NCBI GenBank assembly: GCA_002238445.1
Contig: MPML01000017.1
Coordinates: 1-64,000 of the forward strand
DNA length: 64,000 nt
From: Caldilineaceae bacterium bin5
Lineage (GTDB): Bacteria; Chloroflexota; Anaerolineae; Caldilineales; Caldilineaceae
Direction: 5' to 3'
Below the pieces are notes generated by a model. The model saw only the letters and a program-made list of their open reading frames with translations. It was not told the origin of the DNA and searched no databases. This document shows, piece by piece, positions 7,065 through 16,707 of this stretch; the stretch's first letter is position 1, and each line of letters opens with the position of its first letter. The position numbers and the translations under genes are program-made.

Positions 7065-9542
7065 ATGAGCTACGAAACGCAAGATTTTCTGCGCGGCGTA
7101 ATCGAACGCATCACCTTTCATAACGAAGAAAACGGCTATACCGTCGCCAAGCTGGCGCTGGAACAGCCCACGCGTCAGCTGCCTCACTGGCAGAAGGAAG
7201 CGGCAATCGTTGGTGACATGGTCGGCGTCAATGTGGGGGAGGCGGTGGAGCTGCGCGGGCGCTGGGAGGTACATCCGCAGTATGGCAAGCAGTTTACGGT
7301 TGACGGGATGCGGTCGGTGCTGCCGGCTACGGTTGCGGGCATCGAGAAGTATCTTGGAAGCGGCCTGATCAAAGGCGTAGGCCCGGTGACTGCCAAGCGC
7401 GTGGTTGCCCATTTTGGCAGAGAGACGCTTGATATAATCGACAACCATCCGGAGCGGCTGTCCGAGGTGAGCGGGGTGGGCCGCAAGAGGATCTCGATGA
7501 TCAACGCGGCCTGGATCGAGCAGAAGGCGATCAAGGAGGTGATGATCTTTCTGCAGGGCCACGGAGTCAGCGCCGGCCTGGCGGCCAAGATCTATAAGCG
7601 TTACGGCGACAGCGCGATCGAGACCGTGCAGCGCAATCCATACCGGCTCTCTGAGGATATTTATGGCATTGGCTTTCTGACGGCGGACAGGATCGCGCAA
7701 GCGTTGGGGATGGCTCGAGACGCGCCGCAGCGCATTGCCGCAGGTGTCGAGTTTACGCTCAACCGGGCCGCGGACGAGGGCCATGTTTATCTGCCAAGCG
7801 CGGAACTGATCGAGAAGGCGGACGAGCTCCTGCAAGTCGGGGCGGAGAAGACGGCGGCTGGGCTGCTGCACCTGAAGGCGTCAGACCGGGTCAAGTTGGC
7901 GGCTGGGCCGGGCGAGGAGGCGGAGTCGCTGCGCTGGGCGGTGGCGGAGATAGTCGAGCCGTCGAGCGCGCAGCCTATGCCGCTGCTGCGGGAAGGCGGC
8001 GGCGCCGATGAAGAGCCGAAAGCAGAGCAGATCGAGAGCGTGCTGCAAGCTGGAAGGGCGGCATATCTGACGCCGATGTACTACGCCGAGGTGGGCGTCA
8101 GTAACCGGCTGGCGCGGTTGATGCAGGGTTACACGGGCGCGCCGATTTCGGTCCGGTCCGGCGCCGGCCCGCTTGGCGCTTTTCAAAAACAGGACTGGGA
8201 AGGAAGATTCGCCGAACTCGAAGCGCGGGCGAGTGAAGAGGATAGCCCCTTGCGTCTGGTAGCGCGGCAGCGGGATGCGGTGCGAGCGGCGTTGACCAAC
8301 CGGCTGACCGTGCTGACGGGGGGACCCGGAACGGGCAAGACGACCGTTGTCCGCACCATAATCGAACTGTGCGAGGAGGCGGGGGCCAAGGCAATTCTGG
8401 CGGCGCCGACCGGCCGCGCGGCCAAACGCCTCGCGGAGACGACAGGCCGGCCGGCGAAGACGGTGCACAGGCTGCTGCAGTTTCAGCCGGGGGCGGGCAT
8501 GTCGTTCAAACGCGACGAGGAGCATCCGCTGGCCGGCGACCTGCTGATCGTGGACGAGTCCTCCATGCTGGACTTAGTTCTGACTAACCATCTGCTCAAG
8601 GCAGTCCCGGCGGGGATGTCTCTGCTGCTGGTGGGAGACATCGATCAGCTGCCAAGTGTGGGGGCCGGCAATGTGCTGGGGGATGTGATTGCGGCGATTG
8701 AAGAAGAGGATGCGCGGTCGCGGCAGGTTTCCGGAGCAGAGTCCGGGCGCGGGGCGGCGGTGGTGCGGCTGGAGACGATCTTCCGGCAGGCCGCGGGGAG
8801 CTATATTGTTGAGAATGCGCATCGTATCAATCGCGGCCAGTTGCCGGTGGTGACGCGGACAGCCGAGGAGGAGAGGGCCGAGGCCGAGGATTTCTTTCTG
8901 TTCCGCACGAAAGAGCCTGAACGGGCCGCCGAGTTGTGCGTTGAGCTGGTCCAGGAGCGCATCCCGCGCCGTTTTGGCATTCCGTCTGCGGACATTCAGG
9001 TGCTCAGCCCGATGCACCGCGGCGCCGCGGGCGTGACGTCGCTCAATGAAACTATCCAGCAAGCGCTCAATCCGCCTCAAACTGACAGCGCAGAGCGCGC
9101 TTTCGGTAGCCGGGTCTACCGCAGAGGTGACCGGGTGATGCAGGTGCGTAACAACTATGACAAAGATGTGTTCAATGGCGATATGGGCTATATTAAAGAA
9201 GTCGATCTGACTGAACAGCACGTTACGGTCGAGATCGATGGGCGCGTGGTTGGCTATGATTTCCAGGAGCTGGACGAGCTGGTCCATGCCTACGCTGTCA
9301 GCGTACATAAGAGCCAGGGCAGTGAATTCCCGGCAGTCGTGATTCCCGTGCTCACGAGCCATTACATTTTACTTCAGCGCAATCTCCTATACACGGCCGT
9401 TACGCGCGCCAAGCGACTGGTCGTGTTGGTGGGACAACCGAGAGCAATAGGCATAGCCGTTGGCAATGACGAGGTGGCCCAGCGTTACAGCGGGCTTACG
9501 GAGCGGCTGCGGCGTGCGACAGCAACGGAGATCTATCTATGA
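7065..9542 (+). CDS. recD2: RecD2-type SF1 DNA helicase
   Basis: An 825-aa 5'-3' helicase of the RecD2/TraA group, cytoplasmic, acting in DNA repair without RecBC. An N-terminal OB-like segment (GVIERITFHNEENGYTVAKL) and a helix-hairpin-helix region (GVGPVTAKRVV...VSGVGRKR) precede the motor. Walker A is GGPGTGKTT near residue 420, Walker B is VDESSMLD near 495, and the C-terminal UvrD-like motif is AVSVHKSQGSEFP. The ATG at 7065 opens directly at the conserved MSYE-like N-terminus. No Shine-Dalgarno precedes it; TTGATC-N17-TACCCT ends 7 nt before the ATG, so the message may be leaderless (inference). Its stop overlaps the next gene's ATG. Confidence 0.93.
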   Translation: MSYETQDFLRGVIERITFHNEENGYTVAKLALEQPTRQLPHWQKEAAIVGDMVGVNVGEAVELRGRWEVHPQYGKQFTVDGMRSVLPATVAGIEKYLGSGLIKGVGPVTAKRVVAHFGRETLDIIDNHPERLSEVSGVGRKRISMINAAWIEQKAIKEVMIFLQGHGVSAGLAAKIYKRYGDSAIETVQRNPYRLSEDIYGIGFLTADRIAQALGMARDAPQRIAAGVEFTLNRAADEGHVYLPSAELIEKADELLQVGAEKTAAGLLHLKASDRVKLAAGPGEEAESLRWAVAEIVEPSSAQPMPLLREGGGADEEPKAEQIESVLQAGRAAYLTPMYYAEVGVSNRLARLMQGYTGAPISVRSGAGPLGAFQKQDWEGRFAELEARASEEDSPLRLVARQRDAVRAALTNRLTVLTGGPGTGKTTVVRTIIELCEEAGAKAILAAPTGRAAKRLAETTGRPAKTVHRLLQFQPGAGMSFKRDEEHPLAGDLLIVDESSMLDLVLTNHLLKAVPAGMSLLLVGDIDQLPSVGAGNVLGDVIAAIEEEDARSRQVSGAESGRGAAVVRLETIFRQAAGSYIVENAHRINRGQLPVVTRTAEEERAEAEDFFLFRTKEPERAAELCVELVQERIPRRFGIPSADIQVLSPMHRGAAGVTSLNETIQQALNPPQTDSAERAFGSRVYRRGDRVMQVRNNYDKDVFNGDMGYIKEVDLTEQHVTVEIDGRVVGYDFQELDELVHAYAVSVHKSQGSEFPAVVIPVLTSHYILLQRNLLYTAVTRAKRLVVLVGQPRAIGIAVGNDEVAQRYSGLTERLRRATATEIYL

Positions 9543-10321
9543 GCAATAATGGAAAGCCAGCAATCGCGGTACAGCTTTACAGTCTGCGTCACCTTTCAGA
9601 CAGTTTTGCGGACATCGCGGCCGCGGCGGCCGCGGCCGGCTATAAAGGTGTCGAGCTTATCCATTTGCCGGACCATTCGGGTGCGGAAGCGAAAGCGGTT
9701 TTGGATGAGCACGGATTGCAGGCGGTGTCGGCGCACGTGCCTTACCAGGCGCTGGCGGAAGACTTTTCCGCTACGGTCGACTTTCATCGGGCGGTTGGGA
9801 ACGACCTTCTGATTTTACCGATGCCTGATCCCGATGTGCGCAACGCCGCCAATGCCGAAACGTGGCGCGTCTTCGGGCAGACGCTTAATGAACTGGGGCG
9901 GCGCTGCCGGGACGAGGGTATGCGGCTGGGCTATCATAATCATGCCTTTGAGATGGCAGAGTACGACGGTGCGCGTGCGATCGACTGGCTGCTGGCGAAC
10001 GCTGAAGAAGAGAACCTTTTCTGGGAGCCCGATCTGGCGTGGATAACCGATGGCGGCGCTCCCCCCTTGGATCTGGTGCAGAAATACGCTGGGCGCTGTC
10101 CTCACGTCCACGCTAAGGACCTGGCGCCGGCGGGAGAAAACGAGGATCAGATGGGTTTGGCTGATGTTGGATACGGGAAGTTGGACTGGGACGCGCTGTT
10201 GCCGGCCTGCAAGGCGGCGGGCGCCGAGTGCTATATTGTCGAACACGACCTGCCTAAGGACCCGGTCGCCAGTGTCCGCCGGAGTCGGGAGTTTCTGGTA
10301 AGCCGGGCAGAGCTGATGTGA
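9539..10321 (+). CDS. Sugar phosphate isomerase/epimerase family protein (xylose isomerase-like TIM barrel)
   Basis: A 260-aa protein of the AP-endonuclease-2/xylose-isomerase-like TIM-barrel group. Visible metal and active-site elements are GVELI on strand 2, LGYHNHAFE (about 128-136), EPDLAW and HVHAKDL, followed by YIVEHDL near the C-terminus, all usual in IolE/IolH-like isomerases and epimerases. The start ATG overlaps the recD2 stop (ATGA), so the two are translationally coupled despite unrelated roles. The sugar substrate cannot be read from sequence. In Chloroflexota such genes are common in carbohydrate catabolism. Confidence 0.85.
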   Translation: MSNNGKPAIAVQLYSLRHLSDSFADIAAAAAAAGYKGVELIHLPDHSGAEAKAVLDEHGLQAVSAHVPYQALAEDFSATVDFHRAVGNDLLILPMPDPDVRNAANAETWRVFGQTLNELGRRCRDEGMRLGYHNHAFEMAEYDGARAIDWLLANAEEENLFWEPDLAWITDGGAPPLDLVQKYAGRCPHVHAKDLAPAGENEDQMGLADVGYGKLDWDALLPACKAAGAECYIVEHDLPKDPVASVRRSREFLVSRAELM

Positions 10322-10484
10322 GGTTGGGGGCAGATTCCGCTTTGCCCGGCACTGTGCAGTATCAGAATGTACTGCAGAGGGCGGGACACCTTGTTTTCCG
10401 CTGGCAAACGTCGTTAAACGCTTTGTCGCCCGTCGGAATCCAGTTCAGTGTTTTATTATATGAAGAAATGTTTCGGAGAGAATC

Positions 10485-10901
10485 TTGGCAAATTCGGCGA
10501 TGTTTGAAGGGCTTGTGTTCGATGAACGCCGAAATGCGGCGCAGGTGAGACATGTGGGCGAGCGTGCCTGCTATGTCGTCGACGAGGATGGCTTTCTGCG
10601 CCACATCGACGCCGCGCAAGTGGATATACAGGTGATCGAGTTCTTAAAGGGTCAAGTGGACCAGCATCGAGACCTGGCCGTGAGCGGCATGTTGGACCTG
10701 ATGGGCAAAGACGACATCTTTTCCAAGGCGGCGGTAGAGTCATCTATCGACAATATCGATCAGGCGGTTGGACAGGCGATCCCTGAGCAGTCGCGTCAAT
10801 GGCTTGGGATGATGGGTTTTCGGGTCGTCATCAACGATCAGGGCGAGGTAGTGGACATCGAAATGCCTGCGGGGGAAATCGAAGAGGGCGACGAATACTG
10901 A
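10485..10901 (+). CDS. Conserved-looking hypothetical protein, 138 aa
   Basis: I do not recognise a named family. The protein is acidic, cytoplasmic (no signal or membrane segment) and reads as two strands (FEGLVFDE, ACYVVDEDGFLRHID) followed by helices (VIEFLKGQVDQHRDLAVSGML, SIDNIDQAVGQAIPEQSRQWLGMMG) and a final strand (FRVVINDQGEVVDIEMP). The TTG at 10485 is chosen because GGAGAG lies 4-5 nt upstream; an ATG at 10500 is possible. Codon use matches its neighbours, which supports a real gene. It stands alone, followed by a convergent gene and a shared hairpin. Confidence 0.6.
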   Translation: MANSAMFEGLVFDERRNAAQVRHVGERACYVVDEDGFLRHIDAAQVDIQVIEFLKGQVDQHRDLAVSGMLDLMGKDDIFSKAAVESSIDNIDQAVGQAIPEQSRQWLGMMGFRVVINDQGEVVDIEMPAGEIEEGDEY

Positions 10902-10907
10902 TTGAGG

Positions 10908-10949
10908 GCCGGCGAGAGAGAGGGTAAACTGGCCTCCCTGCTCGCCGGC
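10908..10949. terminator. Bidirectional hairpin between convergent genes
   Basis: Perfect inverted repeat GCCGGCGAG (10908-10916) ... CTCGCCGGC (10941-10949) between the stops of two convergent genes (10901 and 10956). Neither side has a T tract, so it is either a non-canonical terminator or an mRNA 3'-end stabiliser for both transcripts. Confidence 0.45.
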
Positions 10950-10955
10950 ATTCGG

Positions 10956-12863
10956 TCATTTGGCAAGATGCCAGTCGGGATCGGTCAGCGCCTCGTAGAC
11001 GACCCCGCCTTCGACATTGCGGGGCATCGGAATCCCCAGCATGTAGCATAAGGTTGGCGCGACATCGACTGCGCGCACCTGTCCCTGCAGTGCCACGCCT
11101 TGCTTGACGCCGGGACCTGCCAGAACGAAGGTGCAGTGCTGCCCGGCTATGCCGAAACTGACCGAGGGCAGCTGTTTGCCGTGGGCGCCGTCGAATTCGG
11201 GCCGCAGGGCGTAAACTACGTCTCCAGTTGTGTCGCCCCAGAGGTTGACCATCTCTGCGTCCTCTCGCGTTAAAGCCAGCGCAAAGGGATGGCGGCCGGT
11301 GGCGGGGTCGGTGTAGGCGTGAAGCGCGGCGATAATCTCCAGTCGGGTCTTCTGATAGTCCTCCTCAGGTACGATGCCGGTGGGCTCGCGTCCTTCCAGA
11401 TTGATAAATACATGTACCAGGCCCACTGCGGCTGCGCGCGTGCGCGACCAGTCTACGGTACGTTCCCCGTTTTCTTCTTTATAGACCAGGAAGCCGGCCT
11501 GTTCCAGCACGTCGTCGATCTCCACGGCCTGGAACTGGTTTGGTGTGCCGCCGTGGTCGGAAACGAGGCAGATCAAGGTCTCTTCGTCGGCTAGGTGGGC
11601 AACACGGCCGATCATATCGTCGATCGAGCTGTAGGTGCGGATCACGCCGTCGAGGCACCGCTTCTGCGTTTCTTCATCGGCGCCGCTGAATTTTTCGGCC
11701 TGGCCAAGGAAGAAGTGGCTGGTATAGTCGGAGGCGTGGGTTTCGATGAAGAGCATCGTCCAGTCTTTGCGGCTGGAGGTGAGATAGTCGGCCACGTCGG
11801 CGAGGCGCTCGTGATGGAAATCAAGCAGCTCGAAATAGGAGTCATCATCCATGATTCCCAAGGCGTCGCGGGCCGGATTCTGGAGGAAGTTGCCGACATG
11901 TTGGTCTATTTCTTCAGCCACGCCGGCTGGCTTCGTGTAGCCGCTTGTGGGCCAGATCTGGGGGACGAACAGCTCGAAGGCGTCGGCCTCTGGGGTCAGG
12001 TTGACCAGTTTCAGGCGCACGTAGCCGCCAAGCTCCTCGCCGTCGATTTCGAACTGGTCGAGCCACCATTCGCTCCAGTCGCCCACTGCCAGATCGGCAA
12101 CTGAGGTGTTGCCATCGCGCGAGCGGCAGATGCGTACGCGGTCGTAACCTTCGTCGCCGGCGGCGTAAATGAGGCCGTAGAAGGTTTTGGGCGTGCCATT
12201 TTCGCCGCGCAACATCGTGTCGCGGCCGCGTGCCAGGGGTTGGATTGTCAACTCTACCTCTTTGGCCGGGCGGCTTGAGGGCGGCAGGGCGGTCCAGTTG
12301 CCGGCCTCGTTGATCGTCACCGGGTCGACGTCGGAGCCGGTCTGCAGGGCGCTGGGGTCGAGCGTTTCGGGATCGCGCTGGCCGCCGATGGTGCGCCGCT
12401 GCCATTTACCGGCCACGAAGAGGTGATAGCCGGCTATCTGGTGATAATTGGAGACGCCGGGCCCAGTGCCCTCCACCTGAACGCCGCTGGTTACGGTCGG
12501 GGGCCAGGACATTTCCCATTTGACCAGCAGTGGTGTGCCTCCGGCGCGCTCGACGGTGTTCCACAGGTATTCGGCTTGCGACAGTTCGGTGTTGATGCCC
12601 CAGACGGTCTCATCCAGTTTGGCGCCCAGTTTGCGGATGTTGAAATCCATCACGCCGTGGTTCCCGGGCCAGGCGCCGGTGGAGGTGGCGGTCCAACCCG
12701 GCGGCGTCAAGGTAGGGAAGACGCCGATCATGTTGCGATGCACACCTCGTTGCATCAGTTTGCCGAGGTGGGGCATATGCCCCCCGTTCACCATATTTAT
12801 GACCAGTTCCATGCTGGCGCCGTCCATGCCGATCATGATAGCGCGCCGTGCCGGGCTTTGCAT
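10956..12863 (-). CDS. Alkaline phosphatase-superfamily phosphodiesterase/nucleotide pyrophosphatase-like protein
   Basis: A 635-aa protein of the type I phosphodiesterase/alkaline phosphatase superfamily. Metal-site elements are visible in order: IMIGMDGAS (first Asp), FPTLTPPGWT (nucleophile Thr), THASDYTSHFF (Asp/His), LVSDHGG (Asp-His) and HGKQLPS near the C-terminus (last His). A large central insertion (about residues 140-330, with beta-rich segments) separates the nucleophile from the later motifs. No signal peptide is seen, so it is probably cytoplasmic. The ATG at 12863 follows a strong AAAGGAG. It probably cleaves a phosphodiester or nucleotide-type substrate; the substrate is not assignable. 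Confidence 0.8.
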   Translation of the reverse strand: MQSPARRAIMIGMDGASMELVINMVNGGHMPHLGKLMQRGVHRNMIGVFPTLTPPGWTATSTGAWPGNHGVMDFNIRKLGAKLDETVWGINTELSQAEYLWNTVERAGGTPLLVKWEMSWPPTVTSGVQVEGTGPGVSNYHQIAGYHLFVAGKWQRRTIGGQRDPETLDPSALQTGSDVDPVTINEAGNWTALPPSSRPAKEVELTIQPLARGRDTMLRGENGTPKTFYGLIYAAGDEGYDRVRICRSRDGNTSVADLAVGDWSEWWLDQFEIDGEELGGYVRLKLVNLTPEADAFELFVPQIWPTSGYTKPAGVAEEIDQHVGNFLQNPARDALGIMDDDSYFELLDFHHERLADVADYLTSSRKDWTMLFIETHASDYTSHFFLGQAEKFSGADEETQKRCLDGVIRTYSSIDDMIGRVAHLADEETLICLVSDHGGTPNQFQAVEIDDVLEQAGFLVYKEENGERTVDWSRTRAAAVGLVHVFINLEGREPTGIVPEEDYQKTRLEIIAALHAYTDPATGRHPFALALTREDAEMVNLWGDTTGDVVYALRPEFDGAHGKQLPSVSFGIAGQHCTFVLAGPGVKQGVALQGQVRAVDVAPTLCYMLGIPMPRNVEGGVVYEALTDPDWHLAK

Positions 12864-13154
12864 CTCTCTCTCCTTTAACTGGTTGCGATTGCACTGTTTG
12901 GCGGTCCGAATTTCTGGACTGCCGCGGGTCATCCATGCAGAAGGATAAGGATTTACATAATAACCCGCAACCGGGCAGAATTCACAAAGTAAGCAGCGGG
13001 CAGTGGGAATCGGCTGCTGTTTTCTGCTCGGGGCATCTGCTTCCAATGTCTTGCACACACCAATGGGGCGCCACCCCTTTGCCTGATCCTGGTACCGTCC
13101 ACTGGCCTCTGTTCATCGGGGCATTCTGAGGTCTATTGAATTCTGTCAAAATCA

Positions 13155-13447
13155 TAGCTACTAAGCCATTTGTGGTGCCTGTCTTGACCAGTCCTTTATC
13201 TCTGCCGCGATTCAGGCAATCTGATTGCGTATCTGGTTGGCGGCAACCAGGTTGCTGGAGCGGCACTGCTGGAATGAGCATACAAGGTCGGTGAGCGATG
13301 GTTTTGTAGGGGGGCGTTGCGGGGGCGCAGCCCCTGCACAAGGGAGGGCGCTTGCGCCCGACCGCCCATATACTGACAGGGATGCGGGGAGAGAGGCTAC
13401 TCTATCTCGCCTCGTTCAAGGTTGCGGAGTAATTGCGGTTGCTTAAG
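13155..13447 (+). repeat. MITE-like dispersed element, copy 2
   Basis: About 293 bp, homologous to the other three copies. The left end TAGCTACTAAGCCATT matches copy 3 at most positions; the right end is eroded (TTGCGGTTGCTTAAG), so no target duplication can be read. The core carries GGGGC-GCA-GCCCC and the stem GGGCGC-TT-GCGCCC (13346-13359), which pairs with bases different from copies 3 and 4. It lies between the 5' end of the phosphodiesterase gene and the 3' end of ribokinase. The flank at 12864-13154 shows nothing else. Confidence 0.85.
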
Positions 13448-13478
13448 TGCCGACAAAACCAAAGACCGACACTAGGAA

Positions 13479-14387
13479 TTATTTTTCAGCCATCGCCCGT
13501 GTGGCCAGAGCGGGAACGACTCCCAGGCGCTGACAGGCAAGCGCGCCGCATCGGTTGGCGAAGGCGGCGGCCTGCTCGAGGCTTTTCCCTTCGGCCAGCG
13601 CCACGGCCAGGCCGGCGTTGAAAGCATCACCGGCGCCGGTTGTGTCGACGACGTCGACCGGGACGCCGGCTACCGACTGCTGCCCGTCGCCGGTCAGGAG
13701 GAGGGCGCCTTTCTCTCCCATGGTGACGATGAGGTTGCCGACGCCGCGGGCGCGCAGTTGGCGGGCCAGTTCGAGGGTGTCGGTGGGGTCGTCGGGGGCA
13801 AGCCCGAGAAGGATGCGCAGCTCGGTCTCGTTCGGGGTGAGGTAGTCGACATTCTGCAGGACGCTGCTGTCGAGCGCGGTGGCCGGCGCGGGATTGAGGA
13901 TGGTGCGTACGCCATGCTTCTTGCCCAGCGCCAATGCCTGCGCTGCGGCCACAACCGGTATTTCCAGCACCGACATCACCACGTCACTGCGCGCAATCTG
14001 CTCTTCGACCTGGTCGACGTAGGCGCTGTCCATCAGTTCATTCGCGCCCATGTCGAGAATGATGCCGTTTTCGCCCTCGGCGTTGAGGATGATGAAGCCG
14101 ACGCCTGTGGCCATCGCCGTCGTCTGTTGCAGCCAAGTTGTATCGACGCCCTCGCGGGCGTAGAGGTCAGTGGCGATTTCGCCCAGTTTGTCGGCGCCGA
14201 TGATGCCGGCGAAGTGGGCCTGCGCGCCCAGCCGGGCTACGCCGACAGCCTGGTTGGAGCCCTTGCCGCCCGGCCCCATGTCAAAGTCGGACCCGACGAG
14301 TGTTTCGCCAAAGACAGGCATGCGCTGCGTCCGCAGGGTCATGCCCACGGCGAAGCTGCCGACAACGGTGATCACGGGCTTGGGCAT
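13479..14387 (-). CDS. rbsK: Ribokinase (PfkB family)
   Basis: A 302-aa PfkB-family sugar kinase. Signature 1 is GPGGKGSNQAVGVARLG near residue 40 and signature 2 is DTTGAGDAFNAGLA near 245, with the catalytic base Asp in GAGD. Length and motifs fit ribokinase, which phosphorylates D-ribose to ribose 5-phosphate; other pentoses or deoxyribose are possible. The ATG at 14387 has AGAAGGAGAC upstream. It is the last gene of an operon that begins with a sugar ABC importer, supporting a role in phosphorylating the imported sugar. Confidence 0.82.
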   Translation of the reverse strand: MPKPVITVVGSFAVGMTLRTQRMPVFGETLVGSDFDMGPGGKGSNQAVGVARLGAQAHFAGIIGADKLGEIATDLYAREGVDTTWLQQTTAMATGVGFIILNAEGENGIILDMGANELMDSAYVDQVEEQIARSDVVMSVLEIPVVAAAQALALGKKHGVRTILNPAPATALDSSVLQNVDYLTPNETELRILLGLAPDDPTDTLELARQLRARGVGNLIVTMGEKGALLLTGDGQQSVAGVPVDVVDTTGAGDAFNAGLAVALAEGKSLEQAAAFANRCGALACQRLGVVPALATRAMAEK

Positions 14388-14433
14388 CGGAGGGTCTCCT
14401 TCTGCGGGTTGTTTGTCGTCCTTGTGTTGGAGC

Positions 14434-15792
14434 CTATGCGGCACCGGCGGGCTGGGCTGCATTCGCATGATGGTTCAGGCCGGCCTCTCCCGCTTTGGCG
14501 ATCATCGCTTCTGCGACCTGACGGATATCGGCCCGCTCGGCGTCGGTGGCGGCGGCAATCTCAACGGCAACCAGCTCGTCGCAGCGCCGGTGCAAGCCGT
14601 CCATGTCGGGAATCCGGTCGGGGAACTTGGCGTGGAGTGTGTTGTGCCAGCGTTTGCCGTAGGCCGCGTGGATGGTCTCATCAGCCCAGTCGAATTCCAT
14701 GTCGTGCTGGCTCATCCTGTCCTGGTACTGCGCGAAGGCTTCCGCCCGCTTGACCTTGTTACCGATATTCTTGGTTTCAAAATAGTGAAGCATGCCGAGT
14801 CGGATGATCGGTTCCTGCCCGGCCGCGCTGTCGTAGATGTAGCTGCCGAGGGGCATCTCGTGCAGTTCGAAGCCCCAAGCCTTTAGCCGTTCATAGCCCA
14901 TCAGCACGTGGCGGCTCTCATCGTAGGTCCAGCGGGCGGCGTCGTAGATATAGTCCCAATCGAGATCGTCGGCGAAGGCGTGCAGGATTGCGCCGCCCGT
15001 CTCCACCGCCCACACTTCGTTGAGATGACTGACGCCGCTGCGCAACTGCAGGTTGATGCCCTCGCCGTAGGCAAAGTTGGGATCGACGATATCGGGCCAG
15101 TAATAGTGGCAGAGATGGAAGCGGGGGTCGCGGGCGGGAACCTCCGCCAGTTGAAAGGGTCGGCGACCTGGCAGGTCTTTCGGCGTAATCGCCGGGTGAG
15201 GCGAATCGAGGGTCAAACCGCCTACCTCGGCCAATCTTTCCTCAAGTGACGAGGCCCAGCGCTCCGCTTCCTGGCGTCGTTCAGGTTCGGACTCAGACAT
15301 CGCTTCCGTCTGGCCCTCCAGCCAGGCGATCTGGGATTCTTTCTCTTCGATCGCCAGATTGAGAGCACGCAAAATTGGGCCGTCGCTAAGGTGGTCGGCA
15401 CAGTCGACGTAACTCTTGTATGCGGAAAGGAGGGCAGGCTTGAAAACTGTGGCAAGCGCGTGAATGAAAGCCTGTGCGCTGGGGGCTTGAATCGACGCAT
15501 CGAAGATCTCGATTAGAGGCGCATCTTCGCCGATTTCCAGCATGCGCCTGGGGTATCGAAGCTCGAAGACCCGTTCGCGAAAGGCATGCGCCGACAGCGT
15601 ATCCTGCCAGGTGAAACGCGGCAGTGTCATCTTCGCTTCCAGCGGGGCGATTCCGGCCAGCCATGCCGACTGGCTGATTATCAGTGACCGCTCACACAGG
15701 TAGAAACGTTTGAGCACGGTTGCCGCGTCCAGTCGCAGGAAACGGGCGCGGGGATGCTCCCCAGGCAGGTAGCGATTATTATTGTCGGTCAT
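14434..15792 (-). CDS. Bipartite ferritin-like putative diiron protein (copy A)
   Basis: A 452-aa all-helical cytoplasmic protein. The C-terminal half has a complete ferritin-like ligand set: E259 or E264, E292xxH295 (DESRH), E339 and E372xxH375 (DETIH). The N-terminal half looks like a degenerate ferritin-like repeat (E34, D64, H69, E149/E150). The family resembles the DUF455-type ferritin-like group, but I cannot name it firmly. A paralogue lies at 30065-31396 with the same layout. It sits between the importer permeases and ribokinase on one transcript, so it probably handles an imported metabolite or oxygen-dependent chemistry (inference). No family-specific substrate is known to me. Confidence 0.65.
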   Translation of the reverse strand: MTDNNNRYLPGEHPRARFLRLDAATVLKRFYLCERSLIISQSAWLAGIAPLEAKMTLPRFTWQDTLSAHAFRERVFELRYPRRMLEIGEDAPLIEIFDASIQAPSAQAFIHALATVFKPALLSAYKSYVDCADHLSDGPILRALNLAIEEKESQIAWLEGQTEAMSESEPERRQEAERWASSLEERLAEVGGLTLDSPHPAITPKDLPGRRPFQLAEVPARDPRFHLCHYYWPDIVDPNFAYGEGINLQLRSGVSHLNEVWAVETGGAILHAFADDLDWDYIYDAARWTYDESRHVLMGYERLKAWGFELHEMPLGSYIYDSAAGQEPIIRLGMLHYFETKNIGNKVKRAEAFAQYQDRMSQHDMEFDWADETIHAAYGKRWHNTLHAKFPDRIPDMDGLHRRCDELVAVEIAAATDAERADIRQVAEAMIAKAGEAGLNHHANAAQPAGAA

Positions 15793-15850
15793 ATTTCGAC
15801 TCTCTGGTGTCTGTTACTCTTTGCGGGGCGACGACTTTGGGAATATGCAC

Positions 15851-16696
15851 TTACCCTTTGACTGCGCCTGCGGTCAGGCCGCTGATCATGTAGCGCTGCA
15901 AGAAGAGGAAGAAGATGAGACCCGGCACGATGATCAGCACCGCCATCGCCATGATATTGCCCCACACCACGGAACCGGCGATACCGACGAAGAAGTTGAT
16001 GCCGACAGAGAGGGGGTACTTGGACTGGTCCTTCATCATCGTGAGAGCGAACATGAACTCCTGCCACGCGATCGTGAAGGCAAAGAGGGCCACAGCCGCA
16101 ATGCCGGGCGCGGCCACCGGCAGAAAGACGCGGCGGATAGCCCCCAAGCGACTACAGCCGTCGATCATGGCCGAATCTTCCAGCTCGCGGGGCACAGTGT
16201 CAAAGTAGCCCTTAAGCATCCAGGTAGAGAAGGGAAGCGCTGCCATCGTATAGACGATGATCAGCCCGGCATACGTGTTGATCAGATTGAGCCGGGTCAG
16301 CGTGACAAAGAGCGGGATCAGCATAAGTATGCCTGGAAACATCTGGCCGGCGATCAGCCAGACGCCCAGCGAACGGCGCATGCGAAACTGAAACCGGGAA
16401 AGCGCGTAGGCGCCCAGTGTGGTGAGCACGAGCGCGAGCAATGTCGTGACGGTGGCTATATAGAGGCTGTTGAGAAAGTAACGTCCAGCCGGTGTCTCGG
16501 TGAGCACGTAGTTGTAATTGGCCAGAGTGGGCGCCTTGGGGATTAGTACAGGCACTCTGGTAAAGATTTCGGCCCGCGCCTTGAAAGAACTGGTCAGCAT
16601 CCAGAAAAAGGGAAAAGCTGTAAAGGTGCTGATTATGAGCAACCAGGTATACGCCAACACGTAGCGGCCCAGCCGACGGCGGATGAACAGTTCCAT
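15851..16696 (-). CDS. Carbohydrate ABC transporter permease (MalG/UgpE-like)
   Basis: A 281-aa inner-membrane permease with about six membrane segments. The ATPase-docking EAA loop reads ELEDSAMIDGCSRLGAIRRV, and TM1 (YVLAYTWLLIISTFTAFPFF) fits the CUT1 MalG/UgpE/AraQ type. ATG at 16696 with TAGGAGAG upstream, 11 bp after the stop of the partner permease, so the two are cotranscribed. It pairs with the MalF-like protein to move sugar delivered by the lipoprotein encoded upstream. No ATPase is present in this operon. Confidence 0.9.
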   Translation of the reverse strand: MELFIRRRLGRYVLAYTWLLIISTFTAFPFFWMLTSSFKARAEIFTRVPVLIPKAPTLANYNYVLTETPAGRYFLNSLYIATVTTLLALVLTTLGAYALSRFQFRMRRSLGVWLIAGQMFPGILMLIPLFVTLTRLNLINTYAGLIIVYTMAALPFSTWMLKGYFDTVPRELEDSAMIDGCSRLGAIRRVFLPVAAPGIAAVALFAFTIAWQEFMFALTMMKDQSKYPLSVGINFFVGIAGSVVWGNIMAMAVLIIVPGLIFFLFLQRYMISGLTAGAVKG

Positions 16697-16707
16697 GCGA
16701 ATCTCTC

